A DNA stretch of 64,000 nt, taken from positions 74,410,287 through 74,474,286 of the forward strand of contig NC_044282.2 of assembly GCF_004027225.2 (NCBI RefSeq), read 5' to 3'. Every line of letters starts with the position of its first letter. Within the stretch, counting starts at the first letter, position 1. Shown one piece after another: positions 1-13,903 of this stretch. Source of the stretch: Strigops habroptila. Its lineage: Eukaryota; Chordata; Aves; Psittaciformes; Psittacidae. The translations under genes and the position numbers were made by a program. The notes beneath the pieces were generated by a model that did not search any database, was not told the origin of the DNA, and saw nothing but the letters and a program-made list of their open reading frames with translations.

Positions 1-525
1 ACATCCTGCTAAGGAAGAGTGGGACAGATGCTGCACATTTAAATCGTTGACACTTATCCCATCTGGTCAAATGGTAGTTTAAGAGATGGAAAAATAGAGG
101 AGTGACACTGACAGGAAGAATTTCTATCCCAGTTTCTTTAGTCATGTGGCAGACGTGTTAGATGAACAAGCAGGGTGACATCCAGTGTGTTGGAAGGGCT
201 GAGTTAGAGTTCCTGTTGTGCTCTGAAATCCATCACCTCCTCTACCAGGCAGTGTCTGATCCCTTCAGGCTGGCAAGCATGTAGCCAGCTAAATGTCATC
301 TCTGTTGTGATGCTCAAACCACCCTCTTCACAGGCTTAGCTACCAAAATGCTAATACTATTTCTATAGTCTCCTAATGCAACTCCTTCCAAATGATCTTG
401 GATCAAAAACGTCAGCTGCCGCTTGTGCCCTTGATCCTTGTGACTGTGGATAAATCTGTTTGCTCTCTTGTTTTGAGACTTAAAAACATGTGAATTTTGC
501 CCTTGTTTAGCCTTTCTCTGTCTAG

Positions 526-799
526 TGACTGTGAAGTCGAGCCCTTGGAAAGGACAGAGAAGAACAGCAGCAGCTTGGCTGTGAGACATCACTTTGGCTG
601 GCAGTTTGTGAAAGAACACAGTCTGTTGACTGGTAGTGATATAAATATTCAGGACTGGATTGACAGTATGCAGGACATAAGCCTGCTGGGAATAGCGAAA
701 TTGAGACGTGACTTCTTTCCTCCTTTTGTGCTCCTTTTGGGAAGGCATGAAGGGTGGCCAGCAACAAGTTTCTTTCCTTCCCAAGATAAGGACAAGTAG
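526..799 (+). CDS. Possible terminal coding exon of an unidentified upstream gene
   Basis: A pyrimidine-rich acceptor (cctttctctgtctag) precedes 90 open codons ending at TAG 797-799. The predicted peptide is protein-like in composition (for example GWQFVKEHSLLTGSDINIQDW), with few low-complexity runs. An AATAAA at 1953-1958 could end a 3' UTR. In human, as I remember, CLHC1 lies upstream of RTN4 in the same orientation, so its last exon would be expected here, but I do not recognise the sequence as CLHC1. The minus strand is also open across 314-952 (212 codons), and a strong donor motif (ctg|gtaagt, donor GT at 871-872) lies after the stop, so an untranslated or spurious origin remains possible. 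Confidence 0.28.
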
Positions 800-3036
800 A
801 CCTGAGCTGCGAGGAGTTGTTGGTATTGTTTTCCACTTGGTTTCAACTTCTGCAAACAAAGCTAGAGCTGGTAAGTGAATATGGTTTAGAGAGCTTGCTG
901 GACCCTCCCAAAAGTGCTGAGTCTCAAGGCTGCTCTTGCTTCTAGGCTGCATAAATGACAGAGCACTTTGGTGTTGGCTACATCAGGCCTTTTCTATTGC
1001 AGTTCACCTCATTGCCTATCAGTGTGAGGCTTGATGTGAAAGATAATTTCAGTGCTGGTGAAGAAGCAGCTCTCAGTGACACTTAAGGGGCTGCATTTAA
1101 AACCTAATTAATACAGTGACATCAGTACTGAGGAACGTTACTTGCAGTCAAATGTGGCCAGAGAGACCAATGCTTCTACTCTGAGATATAACCATTAAGA
1201 AAAACAAGCTTTAAATGGCTGTCTAGTATGCATATCCCCAGAATGTTGAATTGACCAGTAGAGCCCTTTTTAACTTACCTGCTTTTGGGTCAGATAAAAC
1301 CAGTGTGATTGTTCAGAAGCACTCACAATATCCAGGTGGGATGAATACTAGAGCCAAGAAGCTGCAATTCTGCTTATTGACAGACCTAAACCTGTGTTAG
1401 GTGTGAGAGTTGCCCCAATAACGTAGAGTAGGACCTAGATCTGTTTATCTGTATTGTGTGGGTATATGTGAAGCAGAACTATTTCATCTATGTGTTTACA
1501 TGTATGCCCTTTATTTCCCCTTGTCTTTTGGGGCATTTTTGTGTATGCAGCAGGAGTGCACCAGAGGTGAGCTCTGAAAATTGTTGGGTGATCTGCAGGC
1601 AAAAAGCATAGGAGGGGAAAGGCATGAAAGCAAAACTACCAGATTATGAAAGGCAACCAGGACTGACTTTCTGCTTTGTTCTTATTGACACGTGCTGTTT
1701 CTACTTCACATTCTTACGTTGCTGAGAAACGCTGTCATCTGCAAACAAAAACAGCTCATGCGGTATAGAGCCGAGTGTGTGCAGAATGTAAAGAGGGAGG
1801 TATCTGCAGCCAGCCCACAAGAGCTTGTCACGTTATTTCCATGCACACAAAAGGTTACTTACTTCTTGGCACCAGATTTACCACCCTGCAGTTAATGGAT
1901 TTTATGGCAGGAAGTTTCTCTGAAGACTTGATTCCCATATTCTTAAGTAGTAAATAAAAAGTTGTGAATTATGTTCCAAAGCATCAGTCAGTATTGTATT
2001 AAAACTACAGCATGTGGGATTCCCGCTATATGATACAGTCTTTTAACCAGGAACATCTGATTCAAGGTTATGGAATATTTCTCCATACCCTTGAAAAGAC
2101 AGGTAGTGTTAGTACTAGATTTAGTAAGTTCTTGCAGAATACTTCTAGGTAATATTTTACTGAGAATAGAATTTGAGCCTGTAGTATCTAACACTTTGGT
2201 TTTGTGTGCCCTGTCATCTCTTTATTAACTCTCAGGATGAAACAAAGAGGCTTAAGTAGTGGATTCCTTTCTGAGCTGTTCACCAGCGTTTACCCAGGAA
2301 GGACCATGTCTGTCCTTGGATTTTTGGAAGTGTAGCCCGAACTACGTAGGAAAAGCCAAGACTGCAGGATTATATCTGAAATAAAAACTTGGTCCCAGTG
2401 GTGAAATAACAGAACAGTTTCTCAGCCAAAAGCTGCTTAGTCAGACAACCTGAGAGCAATGGACTGGCTGTATTGCTGCAGTGACACATTGCAAGACTCA
2501 AACCAAGAGGGCACAGCTGGCCCAGGATCCTTAATGGAAGATATTCACGGTAATGAAGCATTGTCAACAGTAAGCTGGTGGTAGGCAGATGGCAGTGCAC
2601 AGGCTGCTGCGAGGGGTCTCCTCACATTCAAATTCCCCATTATATCTGCAGGGGTCTTCTGTCCTTAATAGGGGACTCGGAGCTGGGCTTAATGGGCTCT
2701 GACTAATGACTAAAAAGGAAAAAAAGATGAAGAATTAGCTCCTTTGTGATTTACCTTTCTTTCTTTCACCCATCCTTGACAGGCTGTAAATGGATTTTCT
2801 GGAGCTGCTACATTGCACTGGGAAAATCAGCATGGTGTGGCTTTAAATGATTAGTCATTATCTATAGGGTTTGTGCTCGGCTCTTGCACTGTAACTGTGT
2901 GAGACCAAGAGGTAACAAGAAGACCTTTCACTTCCCAAGTGAGAATTCCTACTGGGGTTTGTATGGGAAAAGTGCTGTTCATCCCCAAGGCAGTAACACG
3001 ACGTGGCCTCACTGCTTGTGATCCACCAGACCCTGG

Positions 3037-3152
3037 ATGGGGCTTGGAGCAACCTGCTCTAGTGGAAGGTGTCCCTGCCCCTGGCAGGGGGTTGGAACTG
3101 GGTGAGCTTTAAGGTCCCTTCCAACCCAAACCAGTCTGGGATTCTGTGATCT
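3037..3152 (+). mobile_element. CR1 LINE 3' end fragment
   Basis: This is a CR1 3' terminal segment of the 'gctctagtggaaggtgtccc ... ggtcccttccaa' type, ending in a gattctgtgat tail. It is heavily 5'-truncated and has no coding capacity. Confidence 0.9.
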
Positions 3153-5865
3153 AGAATACATACAACAAACAGCTTTTTTGTTGGTAAAGTTGAGAAACGT
3201 AAAATTTTAGTTTATCCTTCAGGCTTAGCAAGTTAATTCCAACTTCAAGGAAAAGTATGTAGTAAGTTCCCTGCTATCCTGTGTTTGCACCGGATTTGCA
3301 GAGAGTTTGGCATACGCGATGTCACAGTGTTTGTAGGAAGCGTGTTGGGTCAATATTTCCCTTTTGAAGTCTTGAAAAAGAAGGAGGGAGATTCATGAAC
3401 TGTCAATACTGCTGTCTGCAGGGGAGGGAAAAAAGAGAAAGCTTTATAATTCAGTTAGGAAAAAATGCTGTCCATATTGATGATATGTCCTGTTTGATAT
3501 GATATGTCCATATTGATAACATGAGGCGGTAAGGCAGGAAAGGAAAACCCTTTTAATATAGACAAGCTTATTGCAAAGCTGAAGAACCTGAGAAGATTTG
3601 GGCTTTTTTTCAAAATAGATGGAGTCCCCAGACAGATGCAGCCATCAGCTTCTTCCAAAAGCCCAATATGGTTATGCCACTACACTGTGGTGAAAGAGGG
3701 AATGCAGAGATTGTTTAATTGGGGGCTCCTGCTGGGTGTCAATGGGAAGAAATTGCCCCAGTTCTCATTTTAAAACTGTGCTTTGGCAGGTGAAAATGTG
3801 TGAAGGACGATGGGGGATGGAAAAGAGAAACCTAATTTCACACAAGGGTAAATGTATAGACCATTTAAGCTACAGTTTTTGGCTTAGTGCATCTGATATA
3901 TTCCAGAGAACTTTACAGGGCATGTTTCTTAGAGCTGAGTGATATCCTGGTGTGTATGATTGTTTTCTCAACAAAACCCATTACATTTGTTACCCGTGTG
4001 TGATAAGCTTATTGTCAGGTTGAAGCTCAATCCAAAGAAACATGGTTTGTTTTGTGAGGTGGTGATTAACTCTGAGGACACTGCAACTGATGGAGAGTTT
4101 CCCCTCCAACAGTGGATCAACACTGATCAGCTACTCGGACTCTTGCAGATGTGTGAAGGCTTTACATAGGTTGATTGAGAAAGAAAAGTCATTTCAGCAC
4201 TCTGCAGAACATGACTTAGTATTTTCAGAGCTGAAAACAGCTTCTTATGACTGCTTCTTCTTTGGCTTATACTTATATATCCTTTTTTGAAAGGGTTCAG
4301 ATGCTAACGCTTATGGTTTGAAGACTGTTGGCCTGTAAGATGGGGAAGTCAAGCCATGATTTAATGTCTGTTGAACTCAGCGGAAAGATTAAGGAGTTGG
4401 GGTAGTCTGGAATCTAAGGCTGAGGGACAAGATTTGCTGTCATCTCAAAGCTGTGCGTCCTCTTTACTATCTATCAATAAATTTAATCACTATTTCACAA
4501 AGTAAAAACTTACAATATGTTTTTGTTTAAAAACATTAAAAAGTTAGAAGGTGTTTGAATGAAACAAGCAGAGAAAGATGGAAGTACAGAGGAAAAGAGG
4601 AAGATGATGTGGACCAAAGGGAATGAAGGCAGAGTGTTGAAGTGAGGTCAGAAGTTCCTTTTAAAAAGTTTTCACTTTGAGGATTTGGATGTATGATTTT
4701 AGAAAAGAATTTGACTCCTTCTGAGTAAAGAAAAGAAGCCACAAAAAGGTAGAAGTATTTAGTAAGTCATGGCTAAGGGATTGGCTGTTATTCCTTCCCC
4801 AAAGGAACTCATTTGCACCTTTAGTTTTCCTGTAGGACACTGCCAAGCGTACTTTGAACTCAGCCTTGATGTAGCAGAGAAAGTTCGAGGGAGCAGAGCA
4901 GGCTGCTTCCTCAGCAAGTGCAGTGACTCAGAAGTGACAGCAGCAGAGCTGACTCTGGTGAGGAGCAGTTACTCAGCAGCATTGTGTGACTGGGCTAAAT
5001 CAGTCCCTGACACCATTTCCAGAGGCCTGCTGGCGAAAGCTCCAGCTGGAGAAGGCTCTGTTGGGGCTGTCAAAGGGAAGAAGGGTCTGCGAGGATATAT
5101 ATATATATTATAGCTGATGGGAAGATGACAGTGCATTCCAGTTTGGGGGTATTTCTTTTTAAAGCTCTTGTGTGATATCTGCCCAATAATAGTAGAGAAA
5201 TAGAGGCTGATCCAGCCTTCCTCATCTGGACTTTGCTCTGCATTTACAGTCAGTGGTTCTGCTTCTCCACAAGAAACAAGTGTATTTACACGGGCAAGAA
5301 GAACACTAGAGAAAAATCCAGGAGCAGTTATGTTCTATTGGCCTAAATTACACAGGTTAATGAATGTAATTGAGGTTTGCTGGCTTATTGTAGCTGAGGA
5401 TCTGGCCAAAATAAATACAGTGTCTAACACAACTGCAAGGTACCTCAATTAGAACCACTTGTAATTGCACCATGTCTGGTAAATAACCAACATGGACTTA
5501 ATCATTCATTTCCATTTGAACTCCATCTGGAAGCAGCAATGGCAGGTTTTCTGAATCAGATGCATAAAATGACTGTGAGAGCTTTTGTTCAGCCATGAAA
5601 TGAGACTTTGGAACATGGTGGATCACCCACATTTTGATAACAGGAAATAATGAAGTGGTAAAATGCTCTTAGTGCCCTGCTAATTGGTTATAATGGAAGT
5701 AAATGACTTTGGTTGAAAATTGCTTGATGGACAATTTAGGAGAGGTTTCATTTGTCTGAGAGGTTGTCGAGATATTTGTTGTGTTGTAGAGCCAAGGGAG
5801 TTTTGGTGAAAAGGTTCAAAAAAATAATGCTCATCAGAATCTTTTTAATGTAGCCTTGATGCTGT

Positions 5866-6370
5866 CCTCAACATAAGAAGGACATGGAGCGGTTGGAGCA
5901 AGATCAGAATTCCAGCCTCTGATCCATGAGGATGATCAGGGGCTGGAGCAGCTCCCATATGGAGCCAGGCTGAGAACATTGGGGCTGTTCAGTCTGGAGA
6001 AGAGAAGCTGCGTGGAGACCTCAGAGCAGCTTCCAGTGTCTGAAGGGGGCTACTAGGATGCTGGAGAGGGGCCTTCATCAGGGACTGTAGCAATAGGACG
6101 AGGGGTGATGGGTTCAAACTGAAACAGGGAAAGTTCAGGTTAGATCTAAGGCAGAAGTTCTTCCCTGTGAGGGTGCTGAGGCGCTGGCACAGACTTTTCC
6201 CAGAGAAGCTGTGGCTGCCCCATCCCTGGCAGTGTTCAAGGCCAGGTTGGACACAGGGGCTTGGAGCAACCTGCTCTAGTGGAAGGTGTCCCTGCCCGTG
6301 GCAGGGGGCTGGAGCTGGATGAGCTTTAAGGTCCCTTCCAACACAAACCAGGCTGGGATTCTATGATCTA
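5866..6370 (+). mobile_element. CR1 LINE fragment, about 0.5 kb
   Basis: The 3' part of a CR1 element in sense orientation, from an ORF2-end/UTR segment (agtctggagaagagaag) to the gattctatgat tail. Frames are broken. Confidence 0.9.
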
Positions 6371-8687
6371 TGTTATCTACATATCTGTAGTGGTGGAAGG
6401 GGAGAAAGAAAAGAATAACTGATACAGCACAGAAATGAACAAGAATAATTGTAGTCATGTCGTTGAAAATACCTTTTTTCAAACAGGAAATAGTTTTAAC
6501 TGTCTCAGTTTACTCACTGGCTGCTCCCTTCAGTACTTTCACTTTCTATGGCAGTGCTTTCACTGATCATTTCTACAGTTGGACATTCCACGTTTCTTCT
6601 TTCTGGCTAAACAGTGAATACCTTATGGCTGCTGTGTCCAGGCTAAAAGTGGGAAAGCAATAGTTAGTTGTTAATTGTATTTGGTCAGAAGAATTGTCTG
6701 CTTAACTCAGTGCTTGATATTTTTTATGCTTGAGAAGTATTTTGAATTGAAGGATTAGCGTGCATGACTGCAGTAATCAAGTCCCTGTTAAAGGTTTTTA
6801 CCCATCCATCTTCTGTTCCTCTTTAACATAACAAATATTAAGCAAGATCACATTTGGAAAAGTCTGAAGTTGTGATATCTCTCAATCATCCTTAAGTATT
6901 CTTGGATTTCTGGTGTCGTACTAGTCCCTGAGGTAGGAAAATAATGGGAGAGGCCTTTCAGCAAGTTCTCAGGGTTAATTCCTGAAATTCAGGTCCTCTC
7001 TTTAGAGCTAGTTCTTTATGCACCTAAGTATTGCTGTTAAGCAACACAGGCTTATTTCCTCCAGTAAAATTCACATGTAGGGGTGAGGCTTGTTGAATAT
7101 ATTTGGCTTCTGTGTAAGCATGAAGCAATGTAAATCAAACTGGGCTGTAAACACTTTTCATCGCTGGCGCAATCTTGTTGCTTCAATACACAAGCAGTAA
7201 AACACAATTTAGGGGAAGGTAGAAACTGAATAATAAGATTTAATGAAATATTTACCAGTGCAAAGGCCCAATCTTGCTATCTTTGTAATGATGTAAATTA
7301 CTAAAGCCTAATGTGAGTATCTGCTAGATGTTTGAGGCCTGGAAATAAATTGGTTTGCATCTATGAAGTCAGAGGAAATATATTTGGCATAAACTGTTTC
7401 ATAAAAGCTTAATAGAGATCACTGCCTGACAGCGTGGTTTATCCTCCCTGTGTTAAAGACCATTCCAGTGGTTTTGGACTGAGTGTTATCATCTTTTTTG
7501 GCTAAAGTCTGCAACATTTATACACATGAATCATTTATGTGAATACTTTTATTGACTCGTGCATGTAAATATTTTCAACATGGAGCCTTGGTCAGTGTGA
7601 ATTCTTCAGAGAAGTGATTATAATACCTAATTTTTGGCTCTACTGTAACAGGAATGATAATTTAAACACATATCAGAAATGTATTTGTAAAAATACAAGT
7701 GGCAAATACTCTTTCTAAAGCCTGTTTTGAGAAAGGACGTGTCACTCACTAACCATCAAGAAACCACAACAATTTGTTGATGTTTTTTACAAAGGGTCAA
7801 GTTTAAGCCTAGTTGTGATCAAGGAAATCTCTACTGAGGTTATAGTCATAGCAACTGATTTCAAACCATTTTTTACATAATGGGATACTTAAAGGAGTAG
7901 ATTTTGGTCTTTCAATGGATGCATGGGAATACTCCAACATATTCTGCCACTGGCCAAAAATCTTAGGCTAACTCGTCTTCTTATGTTAGTTAAATATATC
8001 TGGATGAAGTTATAAAGTCAGGTTAGTACTTTACACTGCTAAGTTTCACCAATATAATTGGAATGTGTTTGGCTGCCTGGGATTTCCTGCTACAACATCC
8101 ATCTTACTGAAATCTTTCAGGGAAAAGGGAACAGGGAAAAACTACTGATCCCGGTAAGAACACGGATCGATTTTCTTGAACCACTGAAGGGTAGGTGCTT
8201 CAAGCCTTGTAATTCGTATTTTTCAGCCATGCTGTATAAAGGGCTTCAGAAGCATCTCCCTGTGCCAGGCTGGAGTTCACATTGCATGCCTTGCTTTATT
8301 AAACGGGGGAAGCACACCAGCACTAGAAATGCCTGGCTGATAAGCTGATGCACTTTTTATCTCCTTTGGAGCCTGACTGACATCTTTGAACACTGTTGTA
8401 TCTAAACAGCTTGAATACGTGACCTCATTCCTTAAATACCATCACTCAAACAGCTCTTGTTGCTAAAATAAAAGCAGCGTTGCTTCTCTGTTGTGAAAAC
8501 TCCTTCAGACCCTCTGACAAGCACAAACCAAACCACACCTTCTTTTACTATGATAAAAATGACGACTTATTTGTACCAATTACAGTGTATCTGTAGCAGC
8601 AATTACAGTGGAGGCATCGCTTGTGGCTTTCATCACATTCACTTCATGTCAAAGAAAGCTCTGGAATAAGACTAGGAAACAGAACTC

Positions 8688-8717
8688 AAGGAAAATGACC
8701 CCAAGGAAAATGACCCC
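8688..8717 (+). repeat. 15-bp perfect tandem duplication
   Basis: Two adjacent copies of aaggaaaatgacccc. Confidence 0.95.
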
Positions 8718-11700
8718 AGAAAGGTAAAGTGGCTGAATAATTTTGTTTTCTTATACTGACAAGTAGCTTGTTAACTGCTCCCTACACGGAGGGAAGATTG
8801 GAGTTGAGCCAAACTCTCCAGTAAGATAAAAAGAGGCCAGTATCAGCTTTCTCATTTTGTGCTGTGTTTTAATGCTCAGAAATAAGCCTTCTGCAATGCA
8901 GGCCTGCGTCAGTGCTTTGTTAAGTGCAGCCAGGTTTTAAAACCACGAGCTATGCCCTTCATTCAAACACAACTATGTGTTTCTCTGGAAACGGTGTTTG
9001 TAAGTTTTTTCCCAAGAGATAATAGTTGGAAAAGCTGAACTTTGACTGGGAAGCCGAAGTATGGACTCTTTAAAAAGAACCTTAGATTTTTTTATCTATG
9101 AAAACCATTTTTTATGAGGGGACTAATGTGAAATCCCCTGCAAAGTAAATAAAAAAGGGGAAAAATATTCCTGTTTTAGTGAACATATTTATTGACTATT
9201 GTTTAAACAGTTTTGTCAGTTTGAGTTTGGAGCTTAAAATAGTATTTTGAAATGAACTGTGACTACATATTTGCATACAATTGTTTTGCAGCTGCATTTA
9301 TGTCTGTAGGTGCAAACTCGGTGTTACTTGTTATGTTCTGTTACTATTGGCAGTGTTGAGGCAAGTGCCATAAAGGCCAAGGCCAGAAAGGATATTCAGG
9401 TTACTGCCGCATCTTTAACAGAATCTAGACCTCTCCCCCCAAAAGCTGGCTATAAACTGTTTTAAATTGTGTTTTATTTTCGGAATATAACCTAATTTTC
9501 TTAAAGTAAACCCTTTTTTAATAGAAATCCTGCTCCTAGGTCCAGTCCAGCAAATACTTTGCTACTAAGCACAGTTTTGGATACTAGATAGGGCAGGCTG
9601 TGACTAGAAAGAGGAATGCACATATAAAAGCATTGCAGATTCAAGACCTGTTGGTATAGAAGCAAATGAGAGTGCTTATGGGTTTATTCATGGAAGTGTG
9701 GACCAAAATAATTGGAATTTGGTGTCCTTGAATTGTGTTGTTGACTTATTGCATCTTTTACTGGATTGAAATAAAGGTAGATTGGTTTATACTAAAGAAG
9801 AGCTCCCTGTTTTTAATACTTTCATCCAGTAAGATGGACTGCCATCAAGGTCAGTGGATGCTCATCACCTATTTCTTTAAGCTCACTGTTATTTTGTTAA
9901 GGGAAGAATGTGACCAAGAGTGACAACTTCAATTTGTATTTTAATTTATAACAACCAGATATAGCATTTACATGAAAATAAAGCATTTCAGTGTAACTTT
10001 GGACACCAGACCTGCATTTTGGGGGGAAAAAGGGCAAAAAGTCTAGAGTACAATCTCTGTGTAACGTTGGTGATCACAGTATGTTGGACATTTCTGCAGG
10101 AGAAAGATAGCAGCGGGAGTCAAGTTGCTGGTGAGGTGGGCACATGTGTATACCTGCTGGTCACAGGAGGACTCAGGCATGCCTGTCTGGCACTCAGGAA
10201 GGTGAGGGAATTGCTGCCTTGGAGGAAGCACCCGGGTTCAGATTCCACAAGGCTTTAAAGGTCAAGAGGAAGCACCTTGAGGCCAATATTGAATGTGGCT
10301 GGCAACCAGGGTAACTAAGCTACTAAGGGAGTTATGTGCTTACTCTGTCTGCTGCCAACAAAACTCCTGCCAACATCTTTTTGTAGTAGATGAAGTCTAT
10401 TAATTCTGCATGCATACACATCAGCAGAAAGGGTCTAACATTACGCTGGTCTAACTGGAACAAAACACAGACATGAAGAAGGACAGTCGCATCCAACAGA
10501 GGCAAGGAAGTGTATTGGCAATATTCCCAAAAAGAAAGGAGAAGCATTTCACTCCCGTGAAGGCACACTGGCTGTGTGCTGGACCAGAGACTCCTGGGGT
10601 TGAGAAGGAGCAGTGAGAGATGTTGTAAAAGAAATGCAGAGTTTAGATAGTGTCTAGATAACACAGGTATTTTCTCTGTTCATCCTGCATTCATTTGCAG
10701 ACTCTTAACAGCAGAGACACGGAGGAGTCAGGTGCTCTGTCAACAGACAGAAGTGGCAGATGGAATAGTGGTAATGATTTTTAATTACATCTTTGTGATA
10801 GTTGGCATCTGAATGAAATTTAAGCTTCCTGATGATTTTATTAGATCCATAAGCGAAAAAATCTACAGACTGAAGACTTGAACACAGTGCTCTGAGAAGA
10901 TCCATAATGAGTGATTTAATGAAGTAGTTAACTCCACTGTAGAACACAAACTGGTTTTAATTGGAAACATTGGATGGCTTAATCTTGCTATCAAATGTTC
11001 AGAGGAAATCAAACACCCCGTTGTATAAAAAGCAGCTGGGACACAGGGAGAATGGCTTTTATATCAGTGCTCTGTGAGAGGTCAATGACAATTTTAATTG
11101 ATGCTATTTCAGTTCTTGTGGTATGGTGGGAACTAGAATAGAAATATCTGAACTGCTTGTTCTTAGAAATATGTGGACTTTATTCAGGGGAATCTTCAGC
11201 TTAGAATCAAGTGCAAGGATTAGATGAAATCTGCAGATACAAGAAAATAGGTGCAGTTAAACATTGTTTTATGTGTACATCCATTCATTTCTGAAACATG
11301 CAGGAAGTGGCCACATTCACTCACTTTCAGACACAGTTGACAGTTAAACCGGATATCAGTAAACCTAATATACAGCCCTAAAAAGAGATTATAAACAACA
11401 ACTGCTTTAAAGATTTCTTTTCTTGATTTTTTTAGACTTCGCAGAGCCCTTTATAAGGCTTGTTCTTTGTCAGCCTGAGATCACAGCATGGTCCCACTAA
11501 ATCTGTCTCTTGATGCCTTTGGTGTCAGTGTTGCATACCATCCCAAATAGAAACTGTATTACTAAAGTAGTGGGAATATGGGCTCAAGTTTGAACAATAG
11601 CAGTATTGGTTCTGCTTTTTACACACATACAGAGGAAGATTGTTATAGGGCATTAGAGACAGTAACAGGAAACAGCATGTAACTGATTTTGGAGGTAGAG

Positions 11701-13410
11701 TATTTCTCAAGTTTATCTGTGAAGAGACTTACTGTCATTTTTGGTCTTTGCTGTGGGCCAAAAGCTTGTAGTAGGGTATTGGGAAGTGGGTTTTAGCTGG
11801 TGGTATATGGGTATGTGAAGAGTGCATGATCTTTGGACCTCTCTTTTGGACTAAACACTGGGGAGGCAGACTTTGGGAGAACCCAGGACACGAGTCAGAT
11901 GATCTCATCCACTCCAATGTTTCTGTGATGTATGGTGAATTTGGTGTGATTTCAGCTTGGAGTGTTATTCTGCACAGAGATATCTTCTGATGCTATGCTT
12001 CTCATATAGCCCACGTTTCATTTAGTTAGTTTTGAGCCTTATGAGCCTAACTGCAGCAAGCCAGATTCTCAGCCAGCACTAATTCCCAACAACGTGTTGA
12101 TTTCAATGAAGCAGCCTGAATTTATACAAGCTGAGGATCTAATCCGATAACTCTTTGCATAAGAAGGTTGGATCTGATTTTAGTGGCAAGTCTCTTAAAT
12201 ACATACTATGAACTCTCTAGAGCTCATCTTTACCCAGGTTGGTAACAATTAATGATCACTTCTTCCTGAAGTAAATATACATCTGCATGATTTCACACAT
12301 TTCTGGGGTTATCTTTTGAAAACATATAGTCCACCAACGTCATTAACACATCAAGCTGTGATAGAGTGCTGTGGTCTTCTTAGAGTGAGGTTGTGCTCCT
12401 TACACTACAGAGCTGTGAAGAAGAAAAGCTCCTTCTGGAGAAACACGGGGGAAACGATTTCCACAGAGGCTGCTGCATCCACAGAACGTGGTCCACAATC
12501 CACAGACCTCAAACTGATGCAGCAAGGCTTCAGATCCACTCTTGTGGGACTTCAAACCCTCACGAGCACTGAGGGTTATAGTAATATTGGTAACTTTATG
12601 TTAGGACAACACCAACTTCTTTTCAAGTGTCTTTTTTCCCCATCTAGCTGTGGTTCACGTTGCTTTCCAAAACTCTTGTCAGTTCAGCTCATTTTTGTTT
12701 CTCTCTTCATCACACCAGTCTCTGGTTCAATGTGGCTGTACTGGAGTCACATTTACTTCAGCTGAAGAAGGGATGAGTTAAATAGCTGCATCTCTTGAAC
12801 TGCTCACTTCCAAGTTTGAATACCTTTCTATTTTCTGCCAGCTCTATTGTGCTTTCTAGGTTTTAGGTGTAATCCTCCCAAAACACTTTAATCACATTAA
12901 AGGTTTAATTATGGTAACAGGTTTGCTTATTATTATACATTCAAATACCTTTTCAGCTTTTCTTTGTGGGTGGGTTTGGGTTTTTTTTGCTTAATAGTCA
13001 TTTGAGGGTGAATTCTTAGACTAGAAGAACTTTAATCTGAGCAGTGTTCATAAATGCAGAGACTCACATTTGTTACTATTCATTCAATGAATGGATGGTT
13101 GTTTCAGAATATTGTCTAACTTAGGGTAACACCTTCCTATTTTAATATCTTTATGCAATTGGAACAATCAGAATGGAAGGTCAGGCTGTAAAGTCAATCC
13201 TCATCACACTAAAAACCCTGTAACGACTGCCTCTTGATCTATCTTGCACCAGACTTTAGTCCTTTTGCCTTCATGTACCCATAAACAACTGCATTTTGCT
13301 GTAGTAACACTCACATGCACATGCCTGAGAGAAAAGCTGGTCCTCAGAAATAGGTTTTGAATGAGAAGGGAGAGTAGAGAATAGTACAGGCTTTAATGTG
13401 TGTCTAAAAT

Positions 13411-13676
13411 AACAGAACTGAGTCAAGCTCTAACTACATTCAGTGCAGCAAAGTAACCTGAAATTACAGTTTTTGTTGGTTTTCTGCTTGTAAGGAGAAT
13501 TTTCCGCCCTTTCCTTTCTTCTGTCTTCATTTCACATAACAGAACTGTATCAAACTATTAATACATTCCATGCAGCAAGGTAACCTGAAATTACACTTCA
13601 CCAGTTCTCTGCCTCATCTATTTTTGTGCCAGAAAAGAGGATTTCTTGCCCCTTCCTTTTTGTCTTCATCTTTTAC
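13411..13676 (+). repeat. Diverged tandem duplication, two units of about 130 bp
   Basis: Unit 1 (13411-13537) and unit 2 (13538-13676) both start taacagaactg and share aacctgaaattaca, a tctgc segment, and an end of the cctttcctt...gtcttcat type. Intervening bases differ, so the duplication is old. Confidence 0.75.
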
Positions 13677-13767
13677 AATTTCTGTGTGTTGGGCTCATGA
13701 TTCATTTCACTCTTTTTCTCCTAACCCTGAGCCTGAGTTCAAAGCAGCACATTTTGATGGCGTATTG

Positions 13768-13903
13768 CAAAGGATGGAGCCTTGGGCAAAATGGTCTAGT
13801 GTGAGGTGTCCCTGCCTGTGGCAGGGGGTTGGAATTGGATGATCTTAAGGTCCTTTCCAACCCAAACCATTCTACGATTCTATGGTTCTATGATTCTATG
13901 TCT
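13768..13903 (+). mobile_element. CR1 LINE 3' end fragment
   Basis: A CR1 3' end (ggtcctttccaacccaaacc) followed by several tail octamers of the gattctatg / ggttctatg type. Confidence 0.88.

Larger units (their letters stand above)
800..13410. other. Upstream non-coding DNA
   Basis: Apart from the CR1 fragments at 3.0 and 5.9 kb and the 15-bp repeat at 8.7 kb, I see no exon, RNA gene or recognised element. Open frames here are short and lack convincing splice sites or recognised motifs. An AATAAA at 1953-1958 is the only candidate transcript-end signal of interest. Confidence 0.6.

Noticed and set aside
314..952. 212-codon minus-strand frame as a gene
   Set aside because: The peptide is not recognised and has no visible domain. 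The same DNA is also open on the + strand with a better acceptor, so at most one strand is real and neither is proven.
4769..5113. 114-codon + strand frame
   Set aside because: No recognised motif, no splice-site support, and it ends in an AT microsatellite.
12316..12765. 149-codon + strand frame
   Set aside because: Composition is not protein-like beyond chance, it has no similarity I recognise, and it has no promoter or splice context.
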